Origin: Methanomassiliicoccales archaeon
Lineage (GTDB): Archaea; Thermoplasmatota; Thermoplasmata; Methanomassiliicoccales; UBA472
Assembly (NCBI GenBank): GCA_026394395.1
Contig: JAPKYK010000003.1
Location: 262,547 to 326,546 of the forward strand
Reading direction: 5' to 3'
Length of the DNA stretch: 64,000 nucleotides
Below are positions 18,647 to 27,862 of the stretch, one piece after another. The first letter of the stretch is position 1, and every line of letters begins with the position of its first letter. The notes under the pieces are model-generated. The model did not search any database. It worked only from the letters and a program-made list of their open reading frames with translations, and was not told where the DNA came from. Made by a program: the position numbers and the translations under genes.

Positions 18647-19822
18647 TCAGGTCATGAATTCCCGCAGCGTCCCGTTCAGCTCGTCGATGGAGCTCTGGGA
18701 GATTATCAGCGGAGGTATCAAACGGACCACCTTGCCGGCGCAGACGTTCACCAGCAACCCTTTCTGCAGGGCGTACTTCTGGAACTCCTTGGCCATGTCC
18801 CCCATCTCCACCCCGGTCATCAGGCCTAGCCCCCGGACCTCCGCTATCTCCTGGTGTGCGGAGGCGATGACCTTCAGCTCCGACCTCCACTTATCGCCCA
18901 GGGTGGCCGCGCGCTCCACCAGCCTTTCCTTCTTCATGGTGCGTATGACGGCGTTGGCCGCGGCGCAGGCCAGAGGGTTCCCTCCGAAGGTGGTCCCGTG
19001 CGATCCCGGGGTGAATGTTTTAGCGATATCGGGAGGGGCCACGATGGCCCCGATCGGCACCCCTCCCCCTAAGGCCTTGGCCAGGGAGATTATGTCAGGA
19101 ACGACCCCGAAGTGCTGGAACCCGAACCATTTGCCGGTGCGCCCCATTCCGGTCTGCACCTCGTCCACGATCATGAGGGCGCCGCTGTCCGTGCAAAGGT
19201 CGCGAACGGTGCGGAAGTATTCCCGGGTGGCAGGAAGCACGCCGCCCTCGCCCTGGACCGGTTCCACGATGACCGCGGCGGTGTTCTTTCCCACCGCTGA
19301 CTTGACCTCCTCTATCGAGTTGTATCCCACGAAGTCCACGTTCCGGGTCAGCAGGGCCTCGAACCCCTTCTGGTACTTTTGCTGGCCGGTGATCGAGAGC
19401 GAGGCGGCCGTACGGCCGTGAAAGGAGTTGCGGCAAGTCACCATCTTATCCCGGCCGGTGTGCTTCACGGCCAGCTTGAGCGCGGCCTCGTTGGCCTCGG
19501 CGCCGCTGTTGCAGAACAGCGACCGACCCAGCGGGGCGGGGACGATGGAGGCGATGGCCTCCCCCAGTTCGGCCTGCTCCTTCACCTGGTAGAGATTGGA
19601 GACATGTATGAGCCTGGAGGCCTGCTCCGAGATGGCCTTGACCAGCTCGGGGTGGGCGTGCCCCAGGCAATTGACGGCGATGCCGGCCACGAAATCGATG
19701 TACCGTTTGCCTTCCAGGTCCCACAGGAACTCCCGTTCTCCGTGGGAGAAACAGATCGTCTCGCGTCCGTAGTTCTGGAATAGGTAATAACCGCTAAGTT
19801 CTGCCACCTGTTTGCTGTCCAT
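18647..19822 (-). CDS. argD: Acetylornithine aminotransferase
   Basis: PLP-dependent class III aminotransferase, 391 residues. It makes N-acetylornithine from N-acetylglutamate semialdehyde. Motifs: FCNSGAEANEAALKLA (phosphate cup), HGRTAASLSITGQ, DEVQTGMGRTG, the PLP lysine in SLAKALGGGVPIGA, and HGTTFGGNPLACAAA. It is last in the argC-argJ-argB-argD string with a nine-base gap after argB. No LysW carrier gene is present, so a lysine role is less likely. Confidence 0.94.
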   Translation of the reverse strand: MDSKQVAELSGYYLFQNYGRETICFSHGEREFLWDLEGKRYIDFVAGIAVNCLGHAHPELVKAISEQASRLIHVSNLYQVKEQAELGEAIASIVPAPLGRSLFCNSGAEANEAALKLAVKHTGRDKMVTCRNSFHGRTAASLSITGQQKYQKGFEALLTRNVDFVGYNSIEEVKSAVGKNTAAVIVEPVQGEGGVLPATREYFRTVRDLCTDSGALMIVDEVQTGMGRTGKWFGFQHFGVVPDIISLAKALGGGVPIGAIVAPPDIAKTFTPGSHGTTFGGNPLACAAANAVIRTMKKERLVERAATLGDKWRSELKVIASAHQEIAEVRGLGLMTGVEMGDMAKEFQKYALQKGLLVNVCAGKVVRLIPPLIISQSSIDELNGTLREFMT

Positions 19823-19831
19823 ATCAAAACC

Positions 19832-20683
19832 TCATAAGGTCAACCTGGTGCCCAGGTTCCTGCTGCTGAAGAGCTGGTCCACAATGGCGTTCGGCGTGGT
19901 GCCGCAGATTATGTGGGCCGTCCCCACTCCCCCGTGCAAGGCCAGGAAGCAGGCGTCCACCTTGGGAATCATCCCGTTCTTCAGAACGCCCGAGGAGGTC
20001 AACGGTCCCAGGTCCTCCTCCCGGATCTCCGGTATGGTGGACGAGAGGTCCTCGAACACGCGGAGAACTCCAGGCACTTCTGTCACCAGCACCATGTCCG
20101 TGGCGCCAACGCCGGCGGCCAGGGCGGCCGCGGCGGTATCGGCGTTCACGTTCATGAGCTGCCCGTTCTTATCGGCGCAGATGGAGTAGACCACCGGGAC
20201 GTAGCCGTTCCGACAGAGCAGATCGACCGCCTTGGGGTCGACCTTGACCACCTCGCCAACGTAACCGAGGTCCACGGACTCCACCCCATTCGGACCGTTG
20301 ACGCTGATGTTCTCCATCTTCTTGGCCGTGAGGGTGTTCATCTCGCTGCCGGCAATTCCGATGCTCTTCAACCCGGCCTTGCGCAGTGAGACCACCACCC
20401 GGTCGTTGATGCGGGAGAGCACGGACTTGGCGATCTGCAGCGTGGCGTCGTCGGTTATGCGCAGCCCGGCCACCTTCTTCACAGGCAGCCCGCAGCGCTT
20501 CATCTCTTCGGTTATCTCCGGGCCCCCGCCATGCAGAATGACCGGGGTGAGCCCACGCTTCATAAGTTCGGCGATCTGGGCCGAGAAAAGGTCGATCTGT
20601 TCCATGCCGCCGATGGAGGACCCACCGAACTTCACCACCACCTTCCGCGGGGAGGAAGATGCCGCACGACTGCTCTGCTTCAT
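19832..20683 (-). CDS. argB: Acetylglutamate kinase
   Basis: Amino-acid kinase family enzyme phosphorylating N-acetylglutamate, 283 residues. Motifs: VVKFGGSSIGG at the N-terminus, ILHGGGPEITEEM (glycine-rich), KVAGLRITDDATL, and VNADTAAAALAAG toward the C-terminus, with a terminal GTAHIICG segment. It is in the arg operon, four bases from argJ. Confidence 0.95.
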   Translation of the reverse strand: MKQSSRAASSSPRKVVVKFGGSSIGGMEQIDLFSAQIAELMKRGLTPVILHGGGPEITEEMKRCGLPVKKVAGLRITDDATLQIAKSVLSRINDRVVVSLRKAGLKSIGIAGSEMNTLTAKKMENISVNGPNGVESVDLGYVGEVVKVDPKAVDLLCRNGYVPVVYSICADKNGQLMNVNADTAAAALAAGVGATDMVLVTEVPGVLRVFEDLSSTIPEIREEDLGPLTSSGVLKNGMIPKVDACFLALHGGVGTAHIICGTTPNAIVDQLFSSRNLGTRLTL

Positions 20684-20687
20684 CTCA

Positions 20688-21920
20688 TCACGTGGTGTAC
20701 ATGGCGTTGATCTTCACGTATTCATAGCTCAGGTCACAGCCCCAGGCCTCACCCGAGGAATAGCCAGCGTTCAGGTCCAGGTCCACGATGATGGTCCTGT
20801 GCGAGAGGACCTTCTTCGCCGCTGTCTCCACCTCGCTGCCGCCGATGAGCGTGGGCGCCCCATCCTCGAACAGGGTGACGGAATCACCATTGCTGCGCAG
20901 GACCAGCTTCACCTTTTCCAGGTTGAACTCCGCATCGGAGTTGCCCAAGGCCGCCAGTATGCGCCCGAAGTTGGGGTCGGTCCCGAATATGGCCGTCTTG
21001 ACCAGTGAGGAGGCGATGATGGCCCTGGCCGCGGAACGGGCCTGCACCGGGTTCTTGGCCCCGTGGACCAGGACCTCGATTAGCTTGGTGGCCCCTTCGC
21101 CGTCGAAGACGATCTTCTTGGCCAGCTGCTGGGCGACGAACTTGACGCCCTCCCAGAAGGCCGGGTCGTCGTCGGCCGGCTTTCCACCGGCGGCCCCGTT
21201 GGCCATGAAAACCGATATGTCGTTGGTGCTCTGGTCCCCGTCCACGCTGATGACGTTGAAGCTGACGTCCATCATGTCCTGCCAGTGGCGATTGAAGTTC
21301 TTGGCCAGCTGGGCGTCCGTCACCATGAAGGTGAGGGTGGTGGCGTGCAGCACCTTCATGGCCGGGGAGATCATGCCGCTCCCTTTGGTTATGCCAGCGA
21401 TGGTTATCATGGTGCCGTCCTTCAGCGTCACTTTACAGGCGGCCTCCTTCTTGACCGTGTCCGTGGTCATGATGGCCCGGGCGGCCATGTCGTCCGCCTC
21501 CGGCCCTTTGCCGAGCGACAGCACCGCTTTGGGAATGCCTTCGGAGATCTTCTCCATAGGCAGGTAGCGGGAGATGACCCCGGTGGACGCCACGCCCACC
21601 AGATTGTCCTTTATGCCCAGGGTCTGGGCGGTGAGGAATATCATCTGCTTGGCGTCGTACACGCCCTGCATGCCGGTGATAGCGTTGGCGTTGCCGCTGT
21701 TTATGACCAGGGCCTGCAGGGTCTTGGGGTCCTTCTTCATCATGACCTCGATGGGCGCGGCCCTCACCTTGTTCTGGGTGTAGGCCATGGCACAGCGGGC
21801 CGGGACCTCCGAGAATATTACGGCCAGGTCCAGTTTCTCCTTCTTTATCCCACAGTGTACCCCAGCCGCCTTATAACCCTTCGGCGAGGTGATGCCCCCT
21901 TCAAAAACATCCATCTTCAA
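20688..21920 (-). CDS. argJ: Glutamate N-acetyltransferase / ornithine acetyltransferase
   Basis: Recycles the acetyl group from acetylornithine to glutamate. It is an autoprocessing N-terminal nucleophile hydrolase-fold enzyme, 410 residues. Substrate motif NSGNANAITG lies near residue 75. Family members cleave between Ala and Thr in a GMIxPxMATML-like segment; here the text reads GMISPAM (183-188), then KVLH (189-192), then ATTL, so the Ala193-Thr194 bond is kept but four residues are inserted before it. It overlaps argC by four bases. Confidence 0.94.
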   Translation of the reverse strand: MKMDVFEGGITSPKGYKAAGVHCGIKKEKLDLAVIFSEVPARCAMAYTQNKVRAAPIEVMMKKDPKTLQALVINSGNANAITGMQGVYDAKQMIFLTAQTLGIKDNLVGVASTGVISRYLPMEKISEGIPKAVLSLGKGPEADDMAARAIMTTDTVKKEAACKVTLKDGTMITIAGITKGSGMISPAMKVLHATTLTFMVTDAQLAKNFNRHWQDMMDVSFNVISVDGDQSTNDISVFMANGAAGGKPADDDPAFWEGVKFVAQQLAKKIVFDGEGATKLIEVLVHGAKNPVQARSAARAIIASSLVKTAIFGTDPNFGRILAALGNSDAEFNLEKVKLVLRSNGDSVTLFEDGAPTLIGGSEVETAAKKVLSHRTIIVDLDLNAGYSSGEAWGCDLSYEYVKINAMYTT

Positions 21921-22933
21921 ACCCCCAATCCCGGGAAATCCAGTCCCGTCTCTTCAGGCCATCCGAACATGGCGTTGCAGTTCTGTATCGCCTGTCCGGC
22001 CCCTCCCTTCACCAAATTGTCGATCACGCTCATGACCACCACGTTCCTGCCTCCTACTACTTCCAATCCTATCTCGCAATGGTTGGAGCCGATCACGGCC
22101 TGCATCCAAGGAACGTCGGTCATGCGCACGAAGCGCTTCCTACGGAAGAACTCCGTGTACATACCCAGCAATTCCTGTTTGGTAAGGTCATCGTTGAGCT
22201 TGAGGTACATGGTGCACAGCATGCCGCGCACCACTGGTATCAGGTGAGGGGTGAAGACGACCTCCGCCAGGTGCCCCTGCAGTCGAGTTAGCGTTTGAGC
22301 TATCTCGGGGGTGTGGCGGTGAGTGCCTATCTTGTAAGGGTTGACGCTCGCCCCGCAGTTGGGGTGATGAGTGGCCTTGGTCGGCTCGGCTCCGGCGCCG
22401 GAGGTGCCGCTCTTAGCGTCAATGATGACCCCGCCTTCCACTAAGTGGTTGGCGAACAGCGGGGCCAGGCCCAACGCGGAACATGTCGGATAGCAGCCAG
22501 GGTTGGCCACGAAGTCCGCCTTGGCGATATCGTCCCAATAGAGTTCGCTGAGCCCGTACACCGCCTTGCTCAGGTTCTCCAGGTCGGTGTGCTCGTGACC
22601 GTACCATTGCTTATAGACCAGAGGGTCCTTGAGGCGGTAGTCACCGCTGAGGTCGATGATCTTGGCCCCGCTACGGGCGATGTCCGGCGCCAGCTTCATG
22701 GAGGCGCCGTGCGGGGTGGCTAGGAACACCATGTCCAAGCCCTCACCGGTTATTGATTCGGAGAAATTGAGGTCCACGTAGCCGCGCAGGAACGGGTGGG
22801 TGTCTGCGACCTTCTGACCGGCCAGCTGGCGGGAGGTGATCGCCTCCAAGGAAATATGGGGATGGCGGCTCAGCAAGCGGGCTAGTTCCCCGCCGATATA
22901 ACCGGACCCCCCGACCACCGCTGCTTTTTTCAT
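21917..22933 (-). CDS. argC: N-acetyl-gamma-glutamyl-phosphate reductase
   Basis: NADPH-dependent reductase, 338 residues and first gene of the arg operon. It has a Rossmann motif VVGGSGYIGGELARLL at the N-terminus, the catalytic Cys in FVANPGCYPTCSALGL near residue 150, and later HRHTPEIAQ and FTPHLIPVVRGM. The promoter probably uses the TATA-like CTTAATAAAC at about 22975-22985, giving a leader of about 20 bases. Confidence 0.95.
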   Translation of the reverse strand: MKKAAVVGGSGYIGGELARLLSRHPHISLEAITSRQLAGQKVADTHPFLRGYVDLNFSESITGEGLDMVFLATPHGASMKLAPDIARSGAKIIDLSGDYRLKDPLVYKQWYGHEHTDLENLSKAVYGLSELYWDDIAKADFVANPGCYPTCSALGLAPLFANHLVEGGVIIDAKSGTSGAGAEPTKATHHPNCGASVNPYKIGTHRHTPEIAQTLTRLQGHLAEVVFTPHLIPVVRGMLCTMYLKLNDDLTKQELLGMYTEFFRRKRFVRMTDVPWMQAVIGSNHCEIGLEVVGGRNVVVMSVIDNLVKGGAGQAIQNCNAMFGWPEETGLDFPGLGV

Positions 22934-23168
22934 GTTTTACCTCATTAATATGAGAATTTGCCGAATTAAGAGTTTGTTTATTAAGCATTGCGACGCAAAC
23001 GAGACATTTTTACGAAATGAAGAGGAAATTGAACCTCCGGTCCGGTCACGGTGATAGATTCCAAGCATTTACCCCTTTGGAAACTCGAAAATACTCCGAC
23101 GCCGTTTACCGAACGGGCATTGTTATAACTTTCCAGCCCGACCAACCAGGAAAGCGACGGAGCGCGGC

Positions 23169-24572
23169 ATGGTCGGAAGGGGAAGCAACTTTAGGGGATG
23201 GAAAGGACACCACACGGTTTGGCTCCTGCTATTCACAGCCTGGGCAGTTTGCTATCTTGACCGGACATTGACCGGCCCGGTGGTCTCCTGGATGATAGCT
23301 AACGATTCCTTCATGTTCGCGGGGTTGAATTCACCGCATGCAGTGGGTGGAGTGATCGGCTCCATGTTCTTCGCCGGGTACATGCTGACGCAATTTCCAG
23401 CAGGCTACCTCGGCGACCGTTATGGCAGACGCACAATGCTAGTTGTGAGCACGGTTTGGGCCGGGGTGTCCACCGTTCTCAGCGGATTGTCTCGGAGCTT
23501 GAGCACATTCGTTGCCACCAGGGTCTTTACCGGCCTGGGAGAGGGCGCCTACTACTCCAACGACCGAGCCTTGGTGGTCCGGGTGACCCCACCGGAGAAG
23601 GTCGGAACTGGCATGGGCGTGGTCTTCGTGGGCCTGGCCATAGGAATGACCTCGGCCACGGTAACTGCTCCGTGGCTCATGGATTGGGCCCAAGGGTTCA
23701 TGGGAACAGAGGCCTGGGCCTTCCCCTTCCTGTTGTTCGGACCACCCACTGTTTTAGTGGGCATCATCCTGCACCGGCGCCTACCGGCGGGGGAGACCGA
23801 ATCTTACAAGGGCGCGTTCCCGCGTTTGCTCCTTTTTTCGGCATTATTCTTGGCGGTCATCCTGGGCTTCTACCAATTGTCACTTGCCCTGCACTTAGGA
23901 GCGCTGTGGCAGACCCTCTTCGTCCTGGTGGCCGCGCTCTTGCTTGTAGTTCTCATCTACGCCCGGCTGGGAACGGTGAGCGCCCCGGTCCTGCGCGACC
24001 GTTCGTTACAGCTTATGTACCTCTCGGCCATCCCCATACTCTTCACCCTCTGGTTCTTTGGCTTCTGGGCCCTTCTGGTGGTGTCGGAATCCTCCGACCT
24101 GGGGCTGAGCGGGGCAGCGATCTATGCCGGTCTTTTCGGTGCGGCCAACGTTCTCGGTTACCCTTTGGGAGGGATCATCTGCGACCGCTATCCGGGGATA
24201 GTTCGCCGGAAACGACTGTACGCCCTCTTCTGCTTGATGGTCTCGGCCCTGGTCCTCATGCTCGTCCCCGCCATCGAGAACATGGACCTCCTGGGGCTGG
24301 CGGTGCTGCTGTTCCTCATCGGGGTCACCTTCTCGGCCATGCAGACCGCGCACATGACCCTGACCGCCGACCTGTCCCCGCCGGATATGATGGGGCAGTC
24401 CTTCGGCATGTGGAACCTGGTGGCCGAGGTGGGTGCGTTGCTCTCTCCGGTCATCTGCGGTTATCTCAGGGACCTGACCGGGGGATGGGTGGCGGCGATC
24501 CTCCTGACCACCGGGCTGCTGGTTTTGAGTGCAGTGCTGGTCTTAATGGTCCCGCGCACTGTCCGATACTGA
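23169..24572 (+). CDS. Major facilitator superfamily transporter
   Basis: A 467-residue membrane protein with about twelve helices. The MFS motif between helices 2 and 3 reads GYLGDRYGRRTML near residue 80. DRTLTGPVVSWMI in helix 1 resembles the anion:cation symporter group. The substrate is unknown. It lies between the two arg gene blocks, so an amino acid or organic acid is possible but unproven. A TATA-like TGTTATAAC near 23118 gives a short leader. Confidence 0.88.
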   Translation: MVGRGSNFRGWKGHHTVWLLLFTAWAVCYLDRTLTGPVVSWMIANDSFMFAGLNSPHAVGGVIGSMFFAGYMLTQFPAGYLGDRYGRRTMLVVSTVWAGVSTVLSGLSRSLSTFVATRVFTGLGEGAYYSNDRALVVRVTPPEKVGTGMGVVFVGLAIGMTSATVTAPWLMDWAQGFMGTEAWAFPFLLFGPPTVLVGIILHRRLPAGETESYKGAFPRLLLFSALFLAVILGFYQLSLALHLGALWQTLFVLVAALLLVVLIYARLGTVSAPVLRDRSLQLMYLSAIPILFTLWFFGFWALLVVSESSDLGLSGAAIYAGLFGAANVLGYPLGGIICDRYPGIVRRKRLYALFCLMVSALVLMLVPAIENMDLLGLAVLLFLIGVTFSAMQTAHMTLTADLSPPDMMGQSFGMWNLVAEVGALLSPVICGYLRDLTGGWVAAILLTTGLLVLSAVLVLMVPRTVRY

Positions 24573-24648
24573 ACTCTTGTTCCGGACAATGTCTCTTGGT
24601 CGGCGCTTTTAATTAATATAGTAGGTCGCTTCCTCGGCCCAGATTCAC

Positions 24649-25872
24649 ATGGTAGCTCGCGCGAAGAAGGTTCGTGACAAGGTAGTGCTGGCATACTCTG
24701 GCGGTCTGGACACCTCCGTGGCCATACGCTGGCTGCAAGCGAATTATGATCTGGACGTCATAGCTGTCAGCATCAATGTGGGACAGCCCGGGGACCTGCA
24801 GGAAGCGGTGGACCGGGCGCTGAAGATCGGGGCGGTGCAGGCCTATGCCATAGACGCCACCGAGGAGTTCGTCAACGATTACATCGGGCCGTCGCTGAAG
24901 GCCAACGCCCTTTATATGGGCACCTACCCCCTGGCCACCTCCATCGCCCGGCCGCTCATCGCCCGGATCATGGTGGACATCGCCAAGAAGGAGGGCGCCA
25001 AGTATATCGCCCACGGCTGCACCGCCAAGGGAAACGACCAGGTGCGCTTCGACGTGAGCATCGGTGCCCTGGCCCCCGAGATAAAGATCATCGCTCCAAT
25101 GAGGGAGTGGGTCATGACCCGGGAACAGGAAATCGAGTACGCTCGCCAGAACGACGTGCCCATCAAGGTCAAGAAGGAATGTCCCTACAGCACCGACGAG
25201 AACATCTGGGGCCGGAGCTGCGAATGCGGGGTCCTGGAGAACGCCATGACCGAGCCGCCGCGGGACTCCTTCGAGTGGACCGTGGACCCGTCCGAAGCCC
25301 CGGACAAGCCGGAGTACGTCGAGATACACTTCAAGAAGGGTTTGCCTGTAGGATTGAACAAGACCAAGAAGATGCCCATGACCGAGATCATCAAGCAGTT
25401 GAACAAGCTCGGTGGTAAGCATGGCTACGGCCGGATCGATCATATCGAGGACCGGCTGGTTGGGATAAAGTCTCGTGAGACCTACGAGTCCCCGGCGGCC
25501 ATGATGCTCATCGCCGCGCACAAGGACCTGGAGAAGATGGTTCTGACCAAGGACGTCTTCAACTTCAAGCGTTCCGTGGAGCAGCGCTACTCCGAGCTGT
25601 GCTACGACGGCCTGTGGTTCTCCCCTCTGAAGGAGGCCCTTGACGCCTTCGTTGACAAGACCCAGGAGTTCATCGACGGCACCGTAAGGGTGAAGCTGTA
25701 CAAGGGCAATGCCACCATAGTGGGCCGTTCCTCGCCATACTCCCTGTACGATACGGGGCTGGCGACCTACGCCGAGGGCGACGAGTTCGACCATCGCTCG
25801 GCCGAGGGCTTCATCTACGTGTGGGGCCTGCCGTTGCGCAGCGTGGCCAAGGCCCAGAAGAAGAAAAAGTGA
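24649..25872 (+). CDS. argG: Argininosuccinate synthase
   Basis: ATP-dependent joining of citrulline and aspartate, 407 residues. The PP-loop motif LAYSGGLDTSVAIRWL lies at residues 12-27. Further motifs: HGCTAKGNDQVRF near 125, and KKECPYSTDENIWGRSCECG. The promoter TTTTAATTAATATAG at 24607-24621 implies a leader of only a few bases. argH starts five bases after its stop. Confidence 0.97.
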   Translation: MVARAKKVRDKVVLAYSGGLDTSVAIRWLQANYDLDVIAVSINVGQPGDLQEAVDRALKIGAVQAYAIDATEEFVNDYIGPSLKANALYMGTYPLATSIARPLIARIMVDIAKKEGAKYIAHGCTAKGNDQVRFDVSIGALAPEIKIIAPMREWVMTREQEIEYARQNDVPIKVKKECPYSTDENIWGRSCECGVLENAMTEPPRDSFEWTVDPSEAPDKPEYVEIHFKKGLPVGLNKTKKMPMTEIIKQLNKLGGKHGYGRIDHIEDRLVGIKSRETYESPAAMMLIAAHKDLEKMVLTKDVFNFKRSVEQRYSELCYDGLWFSPLKEALDAFVDKTQEFIDGTVRVKLYKGNATIVGRSSPYSLYDTGLATYAEGDEFDHRSAEGFIYVWGLPLRSVAKAQKKKK

Positions 25873-25877
25873 TCATT

Positions 25878-27323
25878 ATGGTCGAGAAACAGTTGTGGTC
25901 CGGTCGTTTCGCCGAAGGGCCTAGCCAGATGACCCTTTCGTTCACTTCGTCCCTATCCGTGGACATGAAGCTGGCCTGGTACGACATTGCCGGCTCCGTG
26001 GCCCACGCCCGGATGCTGGGGGCCCAAGGGATCGTCGCTCCGGAGGAGTCCGAAAAGATCGTGGACGGCCTGAAGAGGCTGCTGGACGACCTGGAGGCAG
26101 ACCAGCTGGACCTCTCGGACGAACTGGAGGATGTGCACACCAACGTCGAAGCGCTATTGACCGAACTGGTGGGCGAGGCCGGTAAGCGCCTGCACACCGC
26201 CCGCAGCCGCAACGACCAGGTCTCTACGGACCTTCGAATGTTCGTCCGCGACGCCATACTGGAGATCGTGGCCTTGCTCATGGACGTCCAGGGCATCCTG
26301 TTGGACCGCGCCGAGGAGGAGAAGGGCACCATGATGCCCGGTTTCACTCACCTGCAGCACGCCCAGCCGGTCAGCTTAGGTTTCCATCTCATGGCCCATG
26401 TGTTCCGCCTGCAGCGGGACGCCGAGAGGTTCCTGGACGCTTACAAGAGGGTGAACCAGTGCCCGCTGGGCGCCGGAGCCCTGGCCGGGACCGGCCACGC
26501 CATAGACCGGAACATGACGGCCGAGGCGCTGGGGTTCGATAGGCCAACGGACAACGGCATGGACACCGTCAGCGACCGCGACTTCGCCCTGGAGTTCGCC
26601 TACGTCTGCGCCCAGACCATGGTGCACCTGAGCTCCATGGGCGAGGAGCTGGCGCTCTGGACCTCCCCGGAGTTCGGATTTGCGGAGATGTCGGACGCCT
26701 TCGCCACCGGCAGTTCCATCATGCCGCAGAAGAAGAACCCGGACGTGGCCGAGCTCATACGAGGGAGGAGCTCGTTGGCCGTGGGGAACCTGACGCAGCT
26801 GCTGGTCTTGATGAAAGGGTTGCCGCTCAGCTACAACCGCGACATGCAGGAGGACAAGGGCGCGGTCTTCTCCAGCTATGAGACGCTAACCTCCTGTCTC
26901 TTCGTCATCGGCCCCATGTATCACGCACTGATATTCAACAAGGAGAGGATGTCCGAGGCCTGCGCCAGGGGGTTCCTGAACGCCACCGACCTTGCCGACC
27001 ACCTGGTGCAGCGGGGCATGTCCTTCCGACAAGCCCACGAGACGGTGGGGGCGGCGGTGCGCTACTGCGTGAGCAAGGGCAGGACGCTGGAATCGCTCAG
27101 CGTCAAGGAGCTGAAGAAGTTCTCCGAACTGCTGGACGGTTCATCGACAGAGTACATCGCCATGGAAGCCTGCCTGGAACGTCGCAATTCCCTTGGAGGG
27201 ACGTCCCCGGAACAGGTCAGGGTTCAGATCGCGGCGGCTAGGCAGAAGGTCGAAGGCCACCGGGCCGAATGTTACGGTGAGATCGACCGGTTGGAGAAGG
27301 TCTGGGAGAGTTTGCGGGCATGA
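25878..27323 (+). CDS. argH: Argininosuccinate lyase
   Basis: Fumarase/aspartase superfamily lyase releasing arginine and fumarate, 481 residues. The start MVEKQLWSGRF fits the family; the longer ORF start at 25821 lies inside argG. Motifs: DVHTNVEALL, HTARSRNDQVSTDLRMF, GFTHLQHAQPVSLG and the catalytic loop GSSIMPQKKNPDVAELIRG near residue 280. It is cotranscribed with argG. Confidence 0.97.
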   Translation: MVEKQLWSGRFAEGPSQMTLSFTSSLSVDMKLAWYDIAGSVAHARMLGAQGIVAPEESEKIVDGLKRLLDDLEADQLDLSDELEDVHTNVEALLTELVGEAGKRLHTARSRNDQVSTDLRMFVRDAILEIVALLMDVQGILLDRAEEEKGTMMPGFTHLQHAQPVSLGFHLMAHVFRLQRDAERFLDAYKRVNQCPLGAGALAGTGHAIDRNMTAEALGFDRPTDNGMDTVSDRDFALEFAYVCAQTMVHLSSMGEELALWTSPEFGFAEMSDAFATGSSIMPQKKNPDVAELIRGRSSLAVGNLTQLLVLMKGLPLSYNRDMQEDKGAVFSSYETLTSCLFVIGPMYHALIFNKERMSEACARGFLNATDLADHLVQRGMSFRQAHETVGAAVRYCVSKGRTLESLSVKELKKFSELLDGSSTEYIAMEACLERRNSLGGTSPEQVRVQIAAARQKVEGHRAECYGEIDRLEKVWESLRA

Positions 27324-27376
27324 GCACGTAACCTTTTCCCGTGCCCGTGGTAAAAAATGTATCGGAACGCGGAACC

Positions 27377-27745
27377 CTATTGTTCGGTGCAGGACAGCGT
27401 GTTCCATTCGAGTTCGTGGTCCACGCCGTTGCGGGTCAGGAGCTTGCTGATCTTCTCCGTCACCCGGACCACTTCGCCGCTCTTGGACGACCCCTTGATA
27501 TAGAACTCCATACGGGTGGTGGGGAAGATGAGCCGCATGCGCCCCTTGCGGTTGTATCCCTCGGGCTTGCGGTTGTTCTCCAATTCCACCTGGTTCAGGT
27601 GGACGAACATCTGCATGATCTCGGGGTCCTCGGGCATCTGGGCGGTCTCTTCCAAGAATAGTTTGAGCACATCGGGAAAGACCTCCGCTATATCACGATA
27701 CTCGGTTTGGTCCTTTAACACGAAATGCCCGCTGCTCGCTTTCAT
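27377..27745 (-). CDS. Conserved-looking hypothetical protein
   Basis: A 122-residue protein that I do not recognise. The N-terminal half is helical and acidic (YRDIAEVFPDVLKLFLEE, PEDPEIMQMFVHLNQVELENN). The C-terminal half is strand-rich and basic (RMRLIFPTTRMEFYIKG, GEVVRVTEKISKLLTRNG). There are no membrane segments. It ends in TAG. It is divergent from thiDN and converges on argH. Confidence 0.6.
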   Translation of the reverse strand: MKASSGHFVLKDQTEYRDIAEVFPDVLKLFLEETAQMPEDPEIMQMFVHLNQVELENNRKPEGYNRKGRMRLIFPTTRMEFYIKGSSKSGEVVRVTEKISKLLTRNGVDHELEWNTLSCTEQ

Positions 27746-27862
27746 CGATTTTTTCGATGAGACGTGGATTATTTATAATTTCCCAGTCCACACGCGTCAT
27801 TCCCGTTGTTATCGTATGGTCACCTGCCAACATTATTAGGTGTGCATTCATTTGTCCCCTTC

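Noticed and set aside
18647-22933. LysW-dependent lysine or combined lysine/arginine pathway
   Set aside because: argC, argJ, argB and argD are the acetyl-based arginine set, argJ has no role in the LysW route, and no LysW gene with its zinc ribbon and EDWGE end is present.
23017-23271. 84-codon plus-strand ORF before the MFS gene
   Set aside because: It has a plausible TATA spacing but overlaps the MFS start in another frame, lacks a ribosome site and its sequence is unstructured; treated as untranslated spacer.
24613-25794. 393-residue minus-strand ORF opposite argG
   Set aside because: Shadow of argG in a GC-rich genome; the composition is His/Gly/Leu rich and no motif is present.
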